A stretch of DNA of 64,000 bases, from positions 124,001 through 188,000 of the forward strand of contig NZ_CP062006.1 of NCBI RefSeq assembly GCF_017487345.1, written 5' to 3'. A model generated the notes under the pieces. That model saw nothing but the letters and a program-made list of their open reading frames with translations. It was not told where the DNA came from and made no database searches. Positions 1 through 7,997 of this stretch are shown piece by piece. Each line of letters begins with the position of its first letter. Position 1 is the first letter of the stretch. This stretch comes from Brevundimonas pondensis (GTDB lineage: Bacteria > Pseudomonadota > Alphaproteobacteria > Caulobacterales > Caulobacteraceae). Made by a program: the position numbers and the translations under genes.

Positions 1-1
1 G

Positions 2-733
<732 letters not shown>

Positions 734-736
734 GTC

Positions 737-1006
737 ATGGCCGGTAAGCTGAACTTCTCCCTCGTCGCCCCGGAACGCGAAATCTTCGCCGGTTCGGTCG
801 ATCAGGTCGATGCACCGGGCGTCGAGGGCGACTTCGGCGTCCTGCCTGGCCACGCCCCCTTCATGACCACCCTGCGCGAAGGCGTGGTGACCATCTATGA
901 CGGCGCTGTGCGCCGTCGGTTCGAGGTCAAGGGCGGCTTCGCCGACATCAACGCCCAGGGTCTCAGCATCCTGGCCGAAGAGGCCTCGGAGATCGTCGAG
1001 GGCTAA
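737..1006 (+). CDS. atpC: F1 ATP synthase epsilon subunit, short form
   Basis: Epsilon subunit of F1, part of the central stalk. The 89 residues cover the N-terminal beta-sandwich (LVAPEREIFAG, then GDFGVLPGHAPFMTTL and GGFADI), but the protein stops right after it. The C-terminal helical hairpin found in about 135-residue homologues such as that of E. coli is absent. Short epsilons are usual in this part of the alphaproteobacteria, so this is probably not a truncation. Inhibition of ATP hydrolysis by an extended epsilon C-terminus would then not be available. It is the last gene of the ATP synthase operon and is followed by a strong terminator. Confidence 0.95.
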   Translation: MAGKLNFSLVAPEREIFAGSVDQVDAPGVEGDFGVLPGHAPFMTTLREGVVTIYDGAVRRRFEVKGGFADINAQGLSILAEEASEIVEG

Positions 1007-1032
1007 GCCTTCTGCGACGCGAACAAGATCAG

Positions 1033-1061
1033 GGCCCCTCGCTTCGGCGGGGGGCCTTTTT
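1033..1061 (+). terminator. Rho-independent terminator after atpC
   Basis: A 10-bp stem (1033-1042 with 1047-1056, one G-T wobble) closed by a TTCG tetraloop and followed by five T and then CTTT. It lies 26 bases past the atpC stop and ends the ATP synthase operon before the oppositely oriented rppH. Confidence 0.9.
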
Positions 1062-1078
1062 CTTTGGGGCCGAGCGCG

Positions 1079-1561
1079 TCAGCTCTTCGGCAGGTCCTCG
1101 AAGGCGGCCACCACCTGCTGATAGACATCGCGCTTGAACGGCACGATCAGGTCCGGCGCCTCCTCCAGGGCGCCCCAGCGCCAGGCGTCGAACTCCGGCT
1201 CGCCGTGGGCCGCAAGATCGAACTCGCTGTCCTCGCCGGTGAAGCGGAAGGCGAACCAGACCTGCCTCTGGCCCTTGAAGCCCTGCCAGGATTTCGGTCC
1301 GCGCATGTCTTTGGGAAAGTCGTAGACCAGCCAGCCGCCGGTGCGGCCCAGCAGCTCGACCGAGCGGACCCCGGTCTCTTCGCGCAGTTCGCGCAGAGCG
1401 GCCGCTTCCAGGTTCTCGCCCTCATCGACGCCGCCTTGCGGGAACTGCCAGTTCCACGGTTCGGGGGTGTTCGCCCGGCGGCCCAGCCAGACCTGTCCGG
1501 CGGTGTTGAACAGCACCACCCCGACGTTGGGACGATAGGCGGAAAGATCGATCTGGCTCAT
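1079..1561 (-). CDS. rppH: RNA pyrophosphohydrolase (Nudix)
   Basis: Nudix hydrolase of the RppH/NudH type, which removes pyrophosphate from the 5' end of primary transcripts and so starts mRNA decay, and also cleaves diadenosine polyphosphates. The 160-residue protein has an intact Nudix box at about residues 43-65 (G-x5-E-x7-REL-x-EETGV) and the RppH-like N-terminus YRPNVGVVLFN and WNWQFPQGG. It is convergent with atpC. In many relatives rppH follows the ctpA and deacetylase genes that lie a few kilobases away here. Assignment to RppH rather than another Nudix family rests on these flanking motifs. Confidence 0.92.
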   Translation of the reverse strand: MSQIDLSAYRPNVGVVLFNTAGQVWLGRRANTPEPWNWQFPQGGVDEGENLEAAALRELREETGVRSVELLGRTGGWLVYDFPKDMRGPKSWQGFKGQRQVWFAFRFTGEDSEFDLAAHGEPEFDAWRWGALEEAPDLIVPFKRDVYQQVVAAFEDLPKS

Positions 1562-1637
1562 CCGTTCCGATTACGCCGCGCCGCGACGACCCGCCAGCCG
1601 TAACCGGGCCTTAAGCGACGGCAGGGCAGGGTAGGGC

Positions 1638-2042
1638 ATGGATCGTCGCGCATTGATCGGCCTCGCGGCCCTGAGCACCGCCCTCGTGGCGGAGGCCGCC
1701 GAAGCCTCCGGCAAGAGCGAGGGCGGGGGCGCGCCCGCCAACGCCTACATCCCCCTGCCCACGGCCACGGCCACCATCCTGCGTCGCGACGGGCGTCGGG
1801 GGGTGATGACGGTCGAGGTCGGGGTCGATGTCGCGGACACAGCCCTGCGCGCTCGCGCCGACCAGTCCCGACCGCGCCTCAGCGCCGCCTTCAACGAGGT
1901 GGTGCGGCTGGCCGGCGAACGGATGCTGCCCGGCACCCCGCCGGACGTGGAATGGCTGAGCCGCGCCCTGCAGGCCGCGACCGATCGGGTGCTGGGCCGG
2001 GCGGGCGCCAAGCTGCTGCTCGGGACGGTGATGGTGGTTTAG
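1638..2042 (+). CDS. Exported protein of unknown function, possible Tat signal
   Basis: A 134-residue protein with an N-terminal export signal: a twin arginine at residues 3-4, a hydrophobic stretch (ALIGLAALSTALVA) and an AEA-type cleavage region. The mature part has a beta strand around residues 45-65 and a helix containing RPRLSAAFNEVV. It ends in a hydrophobic strand. The strand-helix-strand outline loosely resembles FliL-like periplasmic domains, but I would not name it on that. It stands alone between two genes on the other strand. Confidence 0.7.
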   Translation: MDRRALIGLAALSTALVAEAAEASGKSEGGGAPANAYIPLPTATATILRRDGRRGVMTVEVGVDVADTALRARADQSRPRLSAAFNEVVRLAGERMLPGTPPDVEWLSRALQAATDRVLGRAGAKLLLGTVMVV

Positions 2043-2051
2043 CGCCCCCAC

Positions 2052-2100
2052 CTTTCATCATCCCCGGTCGCGCCGCTGCGCGGCTTGCCGAAGGATGAAG
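2052..2100. repeat. REP-like palindromic element
   Basis: Imperfect palindrome between convergent genes: TTCATCATCC on the left and GGATGAAGGG on the right enclose CCGGTCGCGCCGCTGCGCGGCTTGCC-type sequence. The core closely matches the right half of the larger element at 41,279-41,427, so both probably belong to one dispersed family. Confidence 0.55.
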
Positions 2101-2139
2101 GGAGGAGAGGGGCGTTTCGAGAGTGACGCGGAGGCGGCC

Positions 2140-3114
2140 TCAGTCCTGCGTCGGGCTGGGGCGGCTGGCGTCGCCATAGGTCATGGCCAGGAAGACGTCT
2201 TCCAGATCCGGGTCCTCGGTGGCGATGTCCTTGATGGTCACGCCCGCGGCGCGCACCGCCGCCAGCACCTGTTCGACGCTGGATTCGCCCGTCCGGTAGG
2301 TGACGACGAAGGCCCCGTTGGCGCGCGGCGCGACGGTGAAGCCGTTGAGGGCGGGCAGGCTTTCGGGCGGGGTGTCAGGCGTGACCACCACGTTGCGGGT
2401 GTCCAGACGCTTCAACAGGGTCTGCGTCGGCTCGCAGGCCACGACCTCTCCCCGGTTGATGATGGCGATGGTGTCGCACAGCTCCTGGGCTTCTTCCAGG
2501 TAGTGGGTGGTCAGGATGACGGTGACGCCTTCCTCGTTGATCTTGCGCACATAGTCCCACAGCTGACGGCGCAACTCGACGTCCACGCCCGCGGTCGGCT
2601 CGTCCAGGATCAGGACCGGCGGATTGTGCACCAGGGCCTTGGCCACCATCAGGCGGCGCTTCATGCCGCCGGACAGGGCGCGGACATAGGCGTTGGCCTT
2701 GTCCGACAGGCCCAGCGCCGCCAGCAGCTCGTCCGAGCGGCGCTCGTCGGCGGGCACGCCGTAGAAGCCGGCCTGGACCTCCAGCGCCTCGCGCGGGGTG
2801 AAGAAGACGTCGGCGACGATCTCCTGCGGCACGACGCCGAGCGCGGCGCGGGCGTCGCGGGCCTCATGGTCGATGTCGCGGTCCCAGATGCGGACCACGC
2901 CCTCGGACTTGTTGACCACCCCGGCGATGATGTTGATCAGGGTCGACTTGCCGGCGCCATTGGGGCCCAGCAGGCCGAACATCGAGCCGCGCGGCACCGT
3001 CAGGTCGACCCCGCGCAGGGCGGTCTTGGCCGGCGACTTCTTGTTGCCCGCATAGGTCTTCTTCAGGCCCCGCACCTCGATGGCGTTGACGGGCAGGGCA
3101 GGGGTGTCGGTCAT
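2140..3114 (-). CDS. ABC transporter ATP-binding protein, YadG/DrrA-like
   Basis: Nucleotide-binding subunit of an ABC-2 type exporter. Visible motifs in order are Walker A GPNGAGKST, the Q-loop region VVPQEI, signature LSGGMKRRLMVAKAL, Walker B VLILDEPT, D-loop and the H-loop TTHY. A C-terminal regulatory extension of roughly 80 residues is typical of DrrA/YadG proteins. I chose the ATG at 3114 (about 324 residues) because the family begins near this point; a longer reading up to 3204 is open but adds unrelated low-complexity sequence. No permease gene adjoins it, so the membrane partner must be encoded elsewhere. Substrate unknown. Confidence 0.88.
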   Translation of the reverse strand: MTDTPALPVNAIEVRGLKKTYAGNKKSPAKTALRGVDLTVPRGSMFGLLGPNGAGKSTLINIIAGVVNKSEGVVRIWDRDIDHEARDARAALGVVPQEIVADVFFTPREALEVQAGFYGVPADERRSDELLAALGLSDKANAYVRALSGGMKRRLMVAKALVHNPPVLILDEPTAGVDVELRRQLWDYVRKINEEGVTVILTTHYLEEAQELCDTIAIINRGEVVACEPTQTLLKRLDTRNVVVTPDTPPESLPALNGFTVAPRANGAFVVTYRTGESSVEQVLAAVRAAGVTIKDIATEDPDLEDVFLAMTYGDASRPSPTQD

Positions 3115-3212
3115 GCGGGCGTTCACTCGGAGGGCGGAAGCGTGCGGCATAGGTAGGGGGCGCAGGGCCGTTCGCCAAGGCGCTGTCGCGCGGCGACGAG
3201 ACAAGGTTTCGC

Positions 3213-3277
3213 GTCTTTATGTAAATGTCGCTTGACGCTCGCTTCTGTTATGTCTAGGTTCCTTGTCATAAAGACAA
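3213..3277 (+). promoter_or_regulatory. Promoter and possible operator for the 3301 gene
   Basis: TTGACGC at 3232-3238 and TCTAGGTT at 3253-3260, 14 bases apart, resemble the Caulobacter housekeeping promoter pattern (TTGACGS, 10-14 bases, GCTANAWC). They are flanked by inverted copies of a nine-base word: GTCTTTATG at 3213-3221 and CATAAAGAC at 3267-3275. The right copy is also the centre of TTGTC-ATAAA-GACAA (3263-3277). This layout fits a repressor acting on the promoter, but that is inference. Confidence 0.45.
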
Positions 3278-3300
3278 CTTGCCTTGATGGAGAGACGCAC

Positions 3301-3606
3301 ATGACCGCCCTGCAAGCCTCGACCAAGAAGCCCCTGACCAAGACCCGCCTGATCGGTTTCGCCGCCATGGGCGTCTGCGCCGTCGGCTATACCGGCATGG
3401 GTCTGGCCCTGCTGGCGGGCAGGCTGGACTATCTGGACATGACCCATGCGGCCCTGCTGGCCGCCGTCGCCGCCCTGATCGGCGAGATCGGCCTGTGGGT
3501 CGGCGCCGGTTGCCTGGGTCTGACCCTGTTCAAGAAGCGCAAGGCCATGCTGGACAAGCTGTTCCGCCGCGCGCCCAAGCCTGCCGCGCCCGCCGCCGAG
3601 GTTTGA
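3301..3606 (+). CDS. Small two-helix membrane protein, transporter-suffix-like
   Basis: A 101-residue inner-membrane protein with two hydrophobic segments (about residues 17-40 and 48-75) and basic ends. The second segment, with GEIGLWVGAGCLG followed by KKRK, resembles the short transporter suffix domain. No transport function can be read from it. The ATG at 3301 is preferred over an upstream start at 3232 because GGAGAG lies just upstream of it and the upstream stretch is promoter-like DNA. Confidence 0.7.
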   Translation: MTALQASTKKPLTKTRLIGFAAMGVCAVGYTGMGLALLAGRLDYLDMTHAALLAAVAALIGEIGLWVGAGCLGLTLFKKRKAMLDKLFRRAPKPAAPAAEV

Positions 3607-3662
3607 CCTGAAGGTCCGGTCCTTCTAGGAACGGCGCGAGCCTTCCAGACCGGACCGGACCC

Positions 3663-3899
3663 ATGCCTCCCCGCCATATCGACGCTGTCATCCCCGCCCC
3701 CGAAGAGATCATCGTGCCGACGAAGCGCGTCGCCTGCGACGGCGGCGGCGTCCTGGGCCACCCCCTGGTCTATCTGGAGATGGGCGAGGAGAGCTTCATC
3801 GAGTGCGGCTACTGCGACCGCCGCTTCGTCCTTTCGGACCATCCGCATCCCGAGAGCGAATACCTCGACCCGGCGGCGCGCCCGCCCGAGGCCCACTGA
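3663..3899 (+). CDS. CHCC zinc-finger protein (NDUFS6-like)
   Basis: A 78-residue protein of the zf-CHCC family, related to the NDUFS6 accessory subunit of respiratory complex I. The metal ligands are visible: Cys in VACDGGG, His eight residues later in GHPLVYLE, and the CGYC pair followed by DRRFVL. It is followed four bases later by the glyoxalase gene, so the two are probably co-transcribed. Role in complex I assembly is known for mitochondrial relatives and only inferred here. Confidence 0.85.
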   Translation: MPPRHIDAVIPAPEEIIVPTKRVACDGGGVLGHPLVYLEMGEESFIECGYCDRRFVLSDHPHPESEYLDPAARPPEAH

Positions 3900-3902
3900 G
3901 GC

Positions 3903-4343
3903 ATGCGCTATCTGCACACCATGGTCCGCGTGAGGGACCTGGAGGCGTCGCTGCACTTCTATCGTGACCTGCTGGGCCTGGTGCAGACGCGCCGGATGGA
4001 CAGCGAGGCCGGGCGCTTCAGCCTGATCTATCTGGCTGCGCCGCAAGACACCGCGCGCGCCGAGACGGAGAAGTCGCCCGAGGTCGAGCTGACCTTCAAC
4101 TGGGACCTTGAGGACTATCAGGGCGGCCGCAACTTCGGCCACCTGGCTTTCGAGGTCGAGGACATCTACGCCGCCTGCCAGCGTCTGATGGACGGCGGGG
4201 TCGTGATCAACCGTCCGCCGCGCGACGGCCACATGGCCTTCATCCGCTCGCCCGACGGCATCTCGGTCGAGTTGTTGCAAGGCGGCGAACGCCTGGCCCC
4301 GGCCGAGCCCTGGGCTTCCATGCCCAACGTCGGGGTCTGGTGA
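3903..4343 (+). CDS. gloA: Lactoylglutathione lyase (glyoxalase I)
   Basis: Glyoxalase I isomerises the glutathione hemithioacetal of methylglyoxal to S-lactoylglutathione, the first step of methylglyoxal detoxification in the cytoplasm. The 146-residue protein has two betaalphabetabetabeta modules of the VOC fold and four plausible metal ligands: His5, Glu62, His80 and Glu123, spaced as in E. coli GloA. The motif YRDLLGL and the FNWD and GHLAFEV segments are typical. It starts four bases after the zinc-finger gene and is followed at once by a lipoprotein gene. Confidence 0.92.
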   Translation: MRYLHTMVRVRDLEASLHFYRDLLGLVQTRRMDSEAGRFSLIYLAAPQDTARAETEKSPEVELTFNWDLEDYQGGRNFGHLAFEVEDIYAACQRLMDGGVVINRPPRDGHMAFIRSPDGISVELLQGGERLAPAEPWASMPNVGVW

Positions 4344-4344
4344 T

Positions 4345-4962
4345 TTGACGTCTGCGCGCCTGATCGTCCTGCTGGCCGCCACCGCCATTCTGGGGGCTTG
4401 CGCCTCGGTGACCGAGACCAATCCCGCGCGGACGGCCACCGACATGCTGCTGGTCAACCGCGCCGCCGACCGCGCGGTCGAGGGCCTGACCCTGCCGATC
4501 CCCCAGGGCGCGCGCGTCTTCATCGATGAGACCTATTTCCAGGCCGAGAACGCCCGCTATGCGCTGAGCGCCATCCGCGCCGCCCTGTCGGATGCCGGCT
4601 ACGCCATCAGCCGTGACCGCGACAGCGCCGACGCCATCTTCGAGGTTCGCGCCGGCGCCCTGTCGCTGGAGCAGATGCGCCGGGTCTTTGGCATCCCCGA
4701 CATGCGGGTGCCGATCAACGAGACCCTGAACGTCGTCTCCATTCCCGAGCTGTCGATCTATTCCAACCGTGACCGCATGGGCGTGGCCGAGTTTTCCGGC
4801 TTCCTCTACGACGGCCGCACCGGCCTGCCGCTGGGCGCGGTCGCGCCGATGATCGGCCAGTACAAGATCCGCAGCCACAAGGCCTTCATGGTCGTGACCT
4901 GGGGCCAGCAGCTGGCCCAGCCGGGCGAGCGCGATCCGGGTTCGAGCTGGAAAGAGTTCTGA
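4345..4962 (+). CDS. Lipoprotein of unknown function
   Basis: A 205-residue protein beginning at a TTG one base after the gloA stop. It has a clear lipoprotein signal: a hydrophobic stretch followed by the lipobox LGAC, placing the acylated Cys at residue 19. The mature domain contains repeated strand-helix segments (GARVFIDETYF, YALSAIRAALSDAGY, ADAIFEVRAG) that suggest a compact periplasmic or outer-membrane-anchored fold. It ends with GSSWKEF. I think it belongs to a conserved Caulobacterales family but assign no function. Confidence 0.8.
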   Translation: MTSARLIVLLAATAILGACASVTETNPARTATDMLLVNRAADRAVEGLTLPIPQGARVFIDETYFQAENARYALSAIRAALSDAGYAISRDRDSADAIFEVRAGALSLEQMRRVFGIPDMRVPINETLNVVSIPELSIYSNRDRMGVAEFSGFLYDGRTGLPLGAVAPMIGQYKIRSHKAFMVVTWGQQLAQPGERDPGSSWKEF

Positions 4963-5064
4963 GGCTTTCGTCCGCCTGCTGACGCGAGACAGAGCCGTCG
5001 CGGCGTGTTAGGGCGCGGGTGAGCATAAGTCCGCCCTCTCGTCGCCGCCGCCAAAGAGCCGCCC

Positions 5065-5739
5065 TTGTCCTTCTTCCATGCCGGTCCCGCGCCGAAAGGT
5101 CTCGGCCCTCGCCCCGGCGCCCTGCGCGACGGCCTGGGTCTGCAGGCGGGGATGAAGGTCGGCCTGTTCGGCGGCTCCTTCAATCCGGCCCACGACGGCC
5201 ACGCCCATGTGGCCGAGACGGCCATGCGGCGTCTGGATCTGGATCGGGTGGTCTGGCTGGTCTCGCCGCAAAACCCGCTGAAGTCCAACCACGAGACCGC
5301 GCCTCTGTCCGAGCGCATGGCTTCCGCGCGTGGCGTGGCGAAGACCGTCGGCCCGGCCATGATCGTCTCGGATTTCGAAACCCGGTCCGGGGTGCAATGG
5401 ACCATCGACACCCTGCGGCTGCTCAAGGCCCGTTATCCCGGCGTGCAGTTCGTCTGGCTGATGGGATCGGACAATCTGGCCAGCTTCCACCGCTGGCGAG
5501 GCTGGACCGACATCATGCATCTGATGCCGGTGGCTGTGATCGCGCGCCCCGGCAGCCAGCTGGACAGTCGCACGGCCCCGGCCGCCTCTCGTTATGCGCG
5601 TTTCCGTATCCCGGCGCCGCGCGCGGGTCTGCTGCCCAGCCTGCAGGCGCCGGCCTGGACCTATTTGACCGCGCCGCTGAATCCGCGCTCCTCGACGGCG
5701 ATGCGGGCGACCGCCGGGCGGCATCCCGCCGAAGGGTGA
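5065..5739 (+). CDS. nadD: Nicotinate-nucleotide adenylyltransferase
   Basis: NadD joins ATP and nicotinate mononucleotide to give deamido-NAD, the penultimate step of NAD synthesis. The nucleotidyltransferase motif GGSFNPAHDGHAH is followed by WLVSPQNPLK, LMGSDNLASFHRW and the C-terminal SSTAMRA, which corresponds to the ISSTxxR motif. The reading frame opens at a TTG (5065); the first ATG (5152) begins MKVGLFGG and would give 195 residues. Relatives often carry a short N-terminal extension, so the start is unresolved. It heads the nadD-rsfS-rlmH-envC-ctpA cluster. Confidence 0.9.
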   Translation: MSFFHAGPAPKGLGPRPGALRDGLGLQAGMKVGLFGGSFNPAHDGHAHVAETAMRRLDLDRVVWLVSPQNPLKSNHETAPLSERMASARGVAKTVGPAMIVSDFETRSGVQWTIDTLRLLKARYPGVQFVWLMGSDNLASFHRWRGWTDIMHLMPVAVIARPGSQLDSRTAPAASRYARFRIPAPRAGLLPSLQAPAWTYLTAPLNPRSSTAMRATAGRHPAEG

Positions 5740-5856
5740 CCTTTCCGACGGGACGTGCTAGGCTGGCCCTTTAGTAATCTCCCCTGGAGCCCTCCGCTGA
5801 CCCCCTCGCCCGCGCACGATGCGCAAGACGCCGCCGTTTCCAACGCGGCCCATGAA

Positions 5857-6285
5857 ATGGACCCGATGGATTCCGTCCATTCCGAAGACGGTCAGGCCGA
5901 AGGCCCCAGTTTCGGCGATCAAGCCCCGCTTCCGGTCGGCCTGACCGATCTGGAACGCGCCATCATCGCCAAGCTCGATGAAGACAAGGCCCAGGACATG
6001 GTCCTGATCGACCTTCGCGGCAAAAGCCCGATGTCCGACGCCATGATCGTGGCTTCGGGCCGCTCGCACCGTCACGTCGGCGCCCTGGCCGACCACCTGC
6101 TGCGCCTGTTCAAGGACATGGGGCTGGGCAAGGTCAAGGTCGAGGGCCTGCCGCACTGCGACTGGGTGCTGCTGGATGCGGGCGACGTGATCGTCCACCT
6201 GTTCCGTCCCGAAGTGCGCACCTTCTACAACATCGAGAAGATCTGGGCGATCGACAGCGCCCACCGCGGCGCCGGCGCCGCCTGA
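5857..6285 (+). CDS. rsfS: Ribosomal silencing factor RsfS
   Basis: RsfS (Iojap/DUF143) binds ribosomal protein uL14 and blocks joining of the ribosomal subunits when nutrients are short. The domain runs from LERAIIAKLDEDKAQDM through VLIDLRGKSPMSDAMIVASGRS and KVEGLPHCDWVLLDAGDVIVHLFRPEVRTFYNIEKIW, all typical of the family. The frame is open back to a GTG at 5755, but the extra residues are low in complexity, and the ATG at 5857 gives a family-sized protein of 142 residues. No strong ribosome-binding site decides it. It lies between nadD and rlmH, its usual neighbours. Confidence 0.92.
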   Translation: MDPMDSVHSEDGQAEGPSFGDQAPLPVGLTDLERAIIAKLDEDKAQDMVLIDLRGKSPMSDAMIVASGRSHRHVGALADHLLRLFKDMGLGKVKVEGLPHCDWVLLDAGDVIVHLFRPEVRTFYNIEKIWAIDSAHRGAGAA

Positions 6286-6306
6286 TCCCCGGACTGAGCT
6301 GACCCC

Positions 6307-6771
6307 ATGAAGCTGGCGATCGCGGCCATCGGCAAGCCGGGCCGCGGTCCCGAGGCCGCCCTGGCCGACGACTACGCCCGGCGTGCGACCCTGGCGGGGC
6401 GTCCGCTGGGGCTGGGTCCGCTGGAGCTTCTGGATCTCGAACCCCGCAAGTCCGGCAAGGCCCCCGAGGCCGAGCTGATCCTGGCCGCCGCCGAAGGCGC
6501 GCATCTGATCGCCTGCGACGAACGCGGCAAGACCTATTCCTCGCGCGCCTTCGCCGACCATATCGCGACCCTGCGCGATCAGGGCGAGCGGCGTCTGGTC
6601 TTCGCCATCGGTGGAGCGGACGGACTGGACGAAAGCGTGCGCCGCGCCGCCCGCTCGACCCTGGCCTTCGGGCCTCAGACCTGGCCGCACGCCCTGGCCC
6701 GCGCCATGCTGGCGGAACAACTCTATCGCGCCGTGACCATCCTGTCCGGCTCCCCCTACCACCGCGACTGA
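6307..6771 (+). CDS. rlmH: 23S rRNA (pseudouridine1915-N3)-methyltransferase
   Basis: SPOUT-family methyltransferase RlmH modifies pseudouridine 1915 in helix 69 of 23S rRNA using S-adenosylmethionine. The 154-residue protein has the expected LDERGK-like segment (here CDERGKTYSSRAFAD), the knot motif VFAIGGADGLDESV, and the C-terminal LAEQLYRAVTILSGSPYHRD that closes family members. It starts 21 bases after rsfS, and its stop overlaps the start of the next gene by one base (TGATG). Confidence 0.96.
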   Translation: MKLAIAAIGKPGRGPEAALADDYARRATLAGRPLGLGPLELLDLEPRKSGKAPEAELILAAAEGAHLIACDERGKTYSSRAFADHIATLRDQGERRLVFAIGGADGLDESVRRAARSTLAFGPQTWPHALARAMLAEQLYRAVTILSGSPYHRD

Positions 6772-7865
6772 TGCGCCGGGGGGCGGGGTTTCTTCTCCTG
6801 ACGTCGGGGCTGGCTTTGATGCTGGCGGGTCCGGCGTCGAGCCAGCGCGCCGCCGCGCCCAACCCTGAATTGACCCGGTTACAGGCCGAGTATCGCGACG
6901 AGACCGCTCGGGCCCGGCGTCTGCGCGCCGAGGCCGCCGCCGCCGGGGACGAGGTGGTCGATCTGGATCGTCAGCTGGCCGAGTTGCGCCGGGCCGAGGC
7001 GGTGGACGACGTCCAGATGGAATCCCAGCGCGCCCGGCTGAAGGAGCTCGGCGATCGCGAGGCCGCCCTGGTCGCTTCCCTGTCGCGCGAACGGGCGGGG
7101 CAGGGGCGTCTGCTGTCCGCCCTGCAGATGATGAGCCGCAAGCCGCCGCCGCCTCTGCTGATCCCGGCGGACAGGGCGGTGGACACGGTGCGGGCCTCCA
7201 TCCTGATCCGCGCCATGACGCCCGAGCTTCAGGCGCGGGCCAGGACCCTGGTCGACCGTCAGGCCGAGGTCATCCGCATTCGCCGCCTGGCCGCCCTGTC
7301 CAGCGAACGCCTGTTCACCGTCGAGAGCGCCCAGGGCGACCGTCGCGCCGAGATCGAGAGCCTGTCGGCGCGGAAGGTCGCCCTGCGCGCCGTCCTGCGG
7401 GCCGAGGCCGCGCGCGCCGAACGCGCCACCCGGTCGCTGGAGGCCCGCATCCGCGAGCTGGGCGGCCAGACGCCGGTCGTCGCCGAGGCCGCCGTCGAGG
7501 CTCCCGCCGCCCGCTTGCCCGCCGGGCGCAGTCGTCTGACCTCGCCCGTGCAGGGCGCGCCGTCGCAGCGCTTCGGCGGCGGCTCCAGCGGTTGGCGCTG
7601 GCGGTCCAGTCACGAAGTCATCGCCGCCCCTGCGCCCGCCCGCGTCGCCTATGCCGGTCCGCTGAAGGAGTGGGGCGAGGTGGTCATTCTGGACCTCGGC
7701 CCCGGTTGGCGCGTCGTTGTCGCCGGTCTGGACCAGCTGTCGGTGGACACCGGCCAGCGTGTCGCCGACGGCCAGGCTCTGGGCCGGACGGGCGAGGACG
7801 GCGAGGCCTATTTCGAACTGCGCCGCGACGAACGTCCCATCGACCCCGCGCCCTGGCTCCAATAG
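6771..7865 (+). CDS. EnvC-like murein hydrolase activator
   Basis: Exported coiled-coil protein with a degenerate LytM (M23) domain. A signal peptide of about 25 residues (LLLTSGLALMLAGPASSQ) is followed by roughly 190 residues of heptad-rich helix and then a C-terminal LytM fold from about residue 255. The zinc ligands of active M23 peptidases are not visible: the first motif reads HEVIAAP and the usual HxH near the end reads AYFELRRD. That matches EnvC, which activates amidases at the division site rather than cutting peptidoglycan. It overlaps rlmH by one base and precedes ctpA. Confidence 0.88.
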   Translation: MRRGAGFLLLTSGLALMLAGPASSQRAAAPNPELTRLQAEYRDETARARRLRAEAAAAGDEVVDLDRQLAELRRAEAVDDVQMESQRARLKELGDREAALVASLSRERAGQGRLLSALQMMSRKPPPPLLIPADRAVDTVRASILIRAMTPELQARARTLVDRQAEVIRIRRLAALSSERLFTVESAQGDRRAEIESLSARKVALRAVLRAEAARAERATRSLEARIRELGGQTPVVAEAAVEAPAARLPAGRSRLTSPVQGAPSQRFGGGSSGWRWRSSHEVIAAPAPARVAYAGPLKEWGEVVILDLGPGWRVVVAGLDQLSVDTGQRVADGQALGRTGEDGEAYFELRRDERPIDPAPWLQ

Positions 7866-7997
7866 GGCTCGCATCGCGCGAAAGTCCTTTCAAATCCGCG
7901 CCGAGGCTGATTGTATCGACCCATCTGACGTCGGCGTCTGACGCCTGCGCCTCCCTGGACGACCGGAGCCCGCGCGGGTCCGATGGAAAGACACCGA

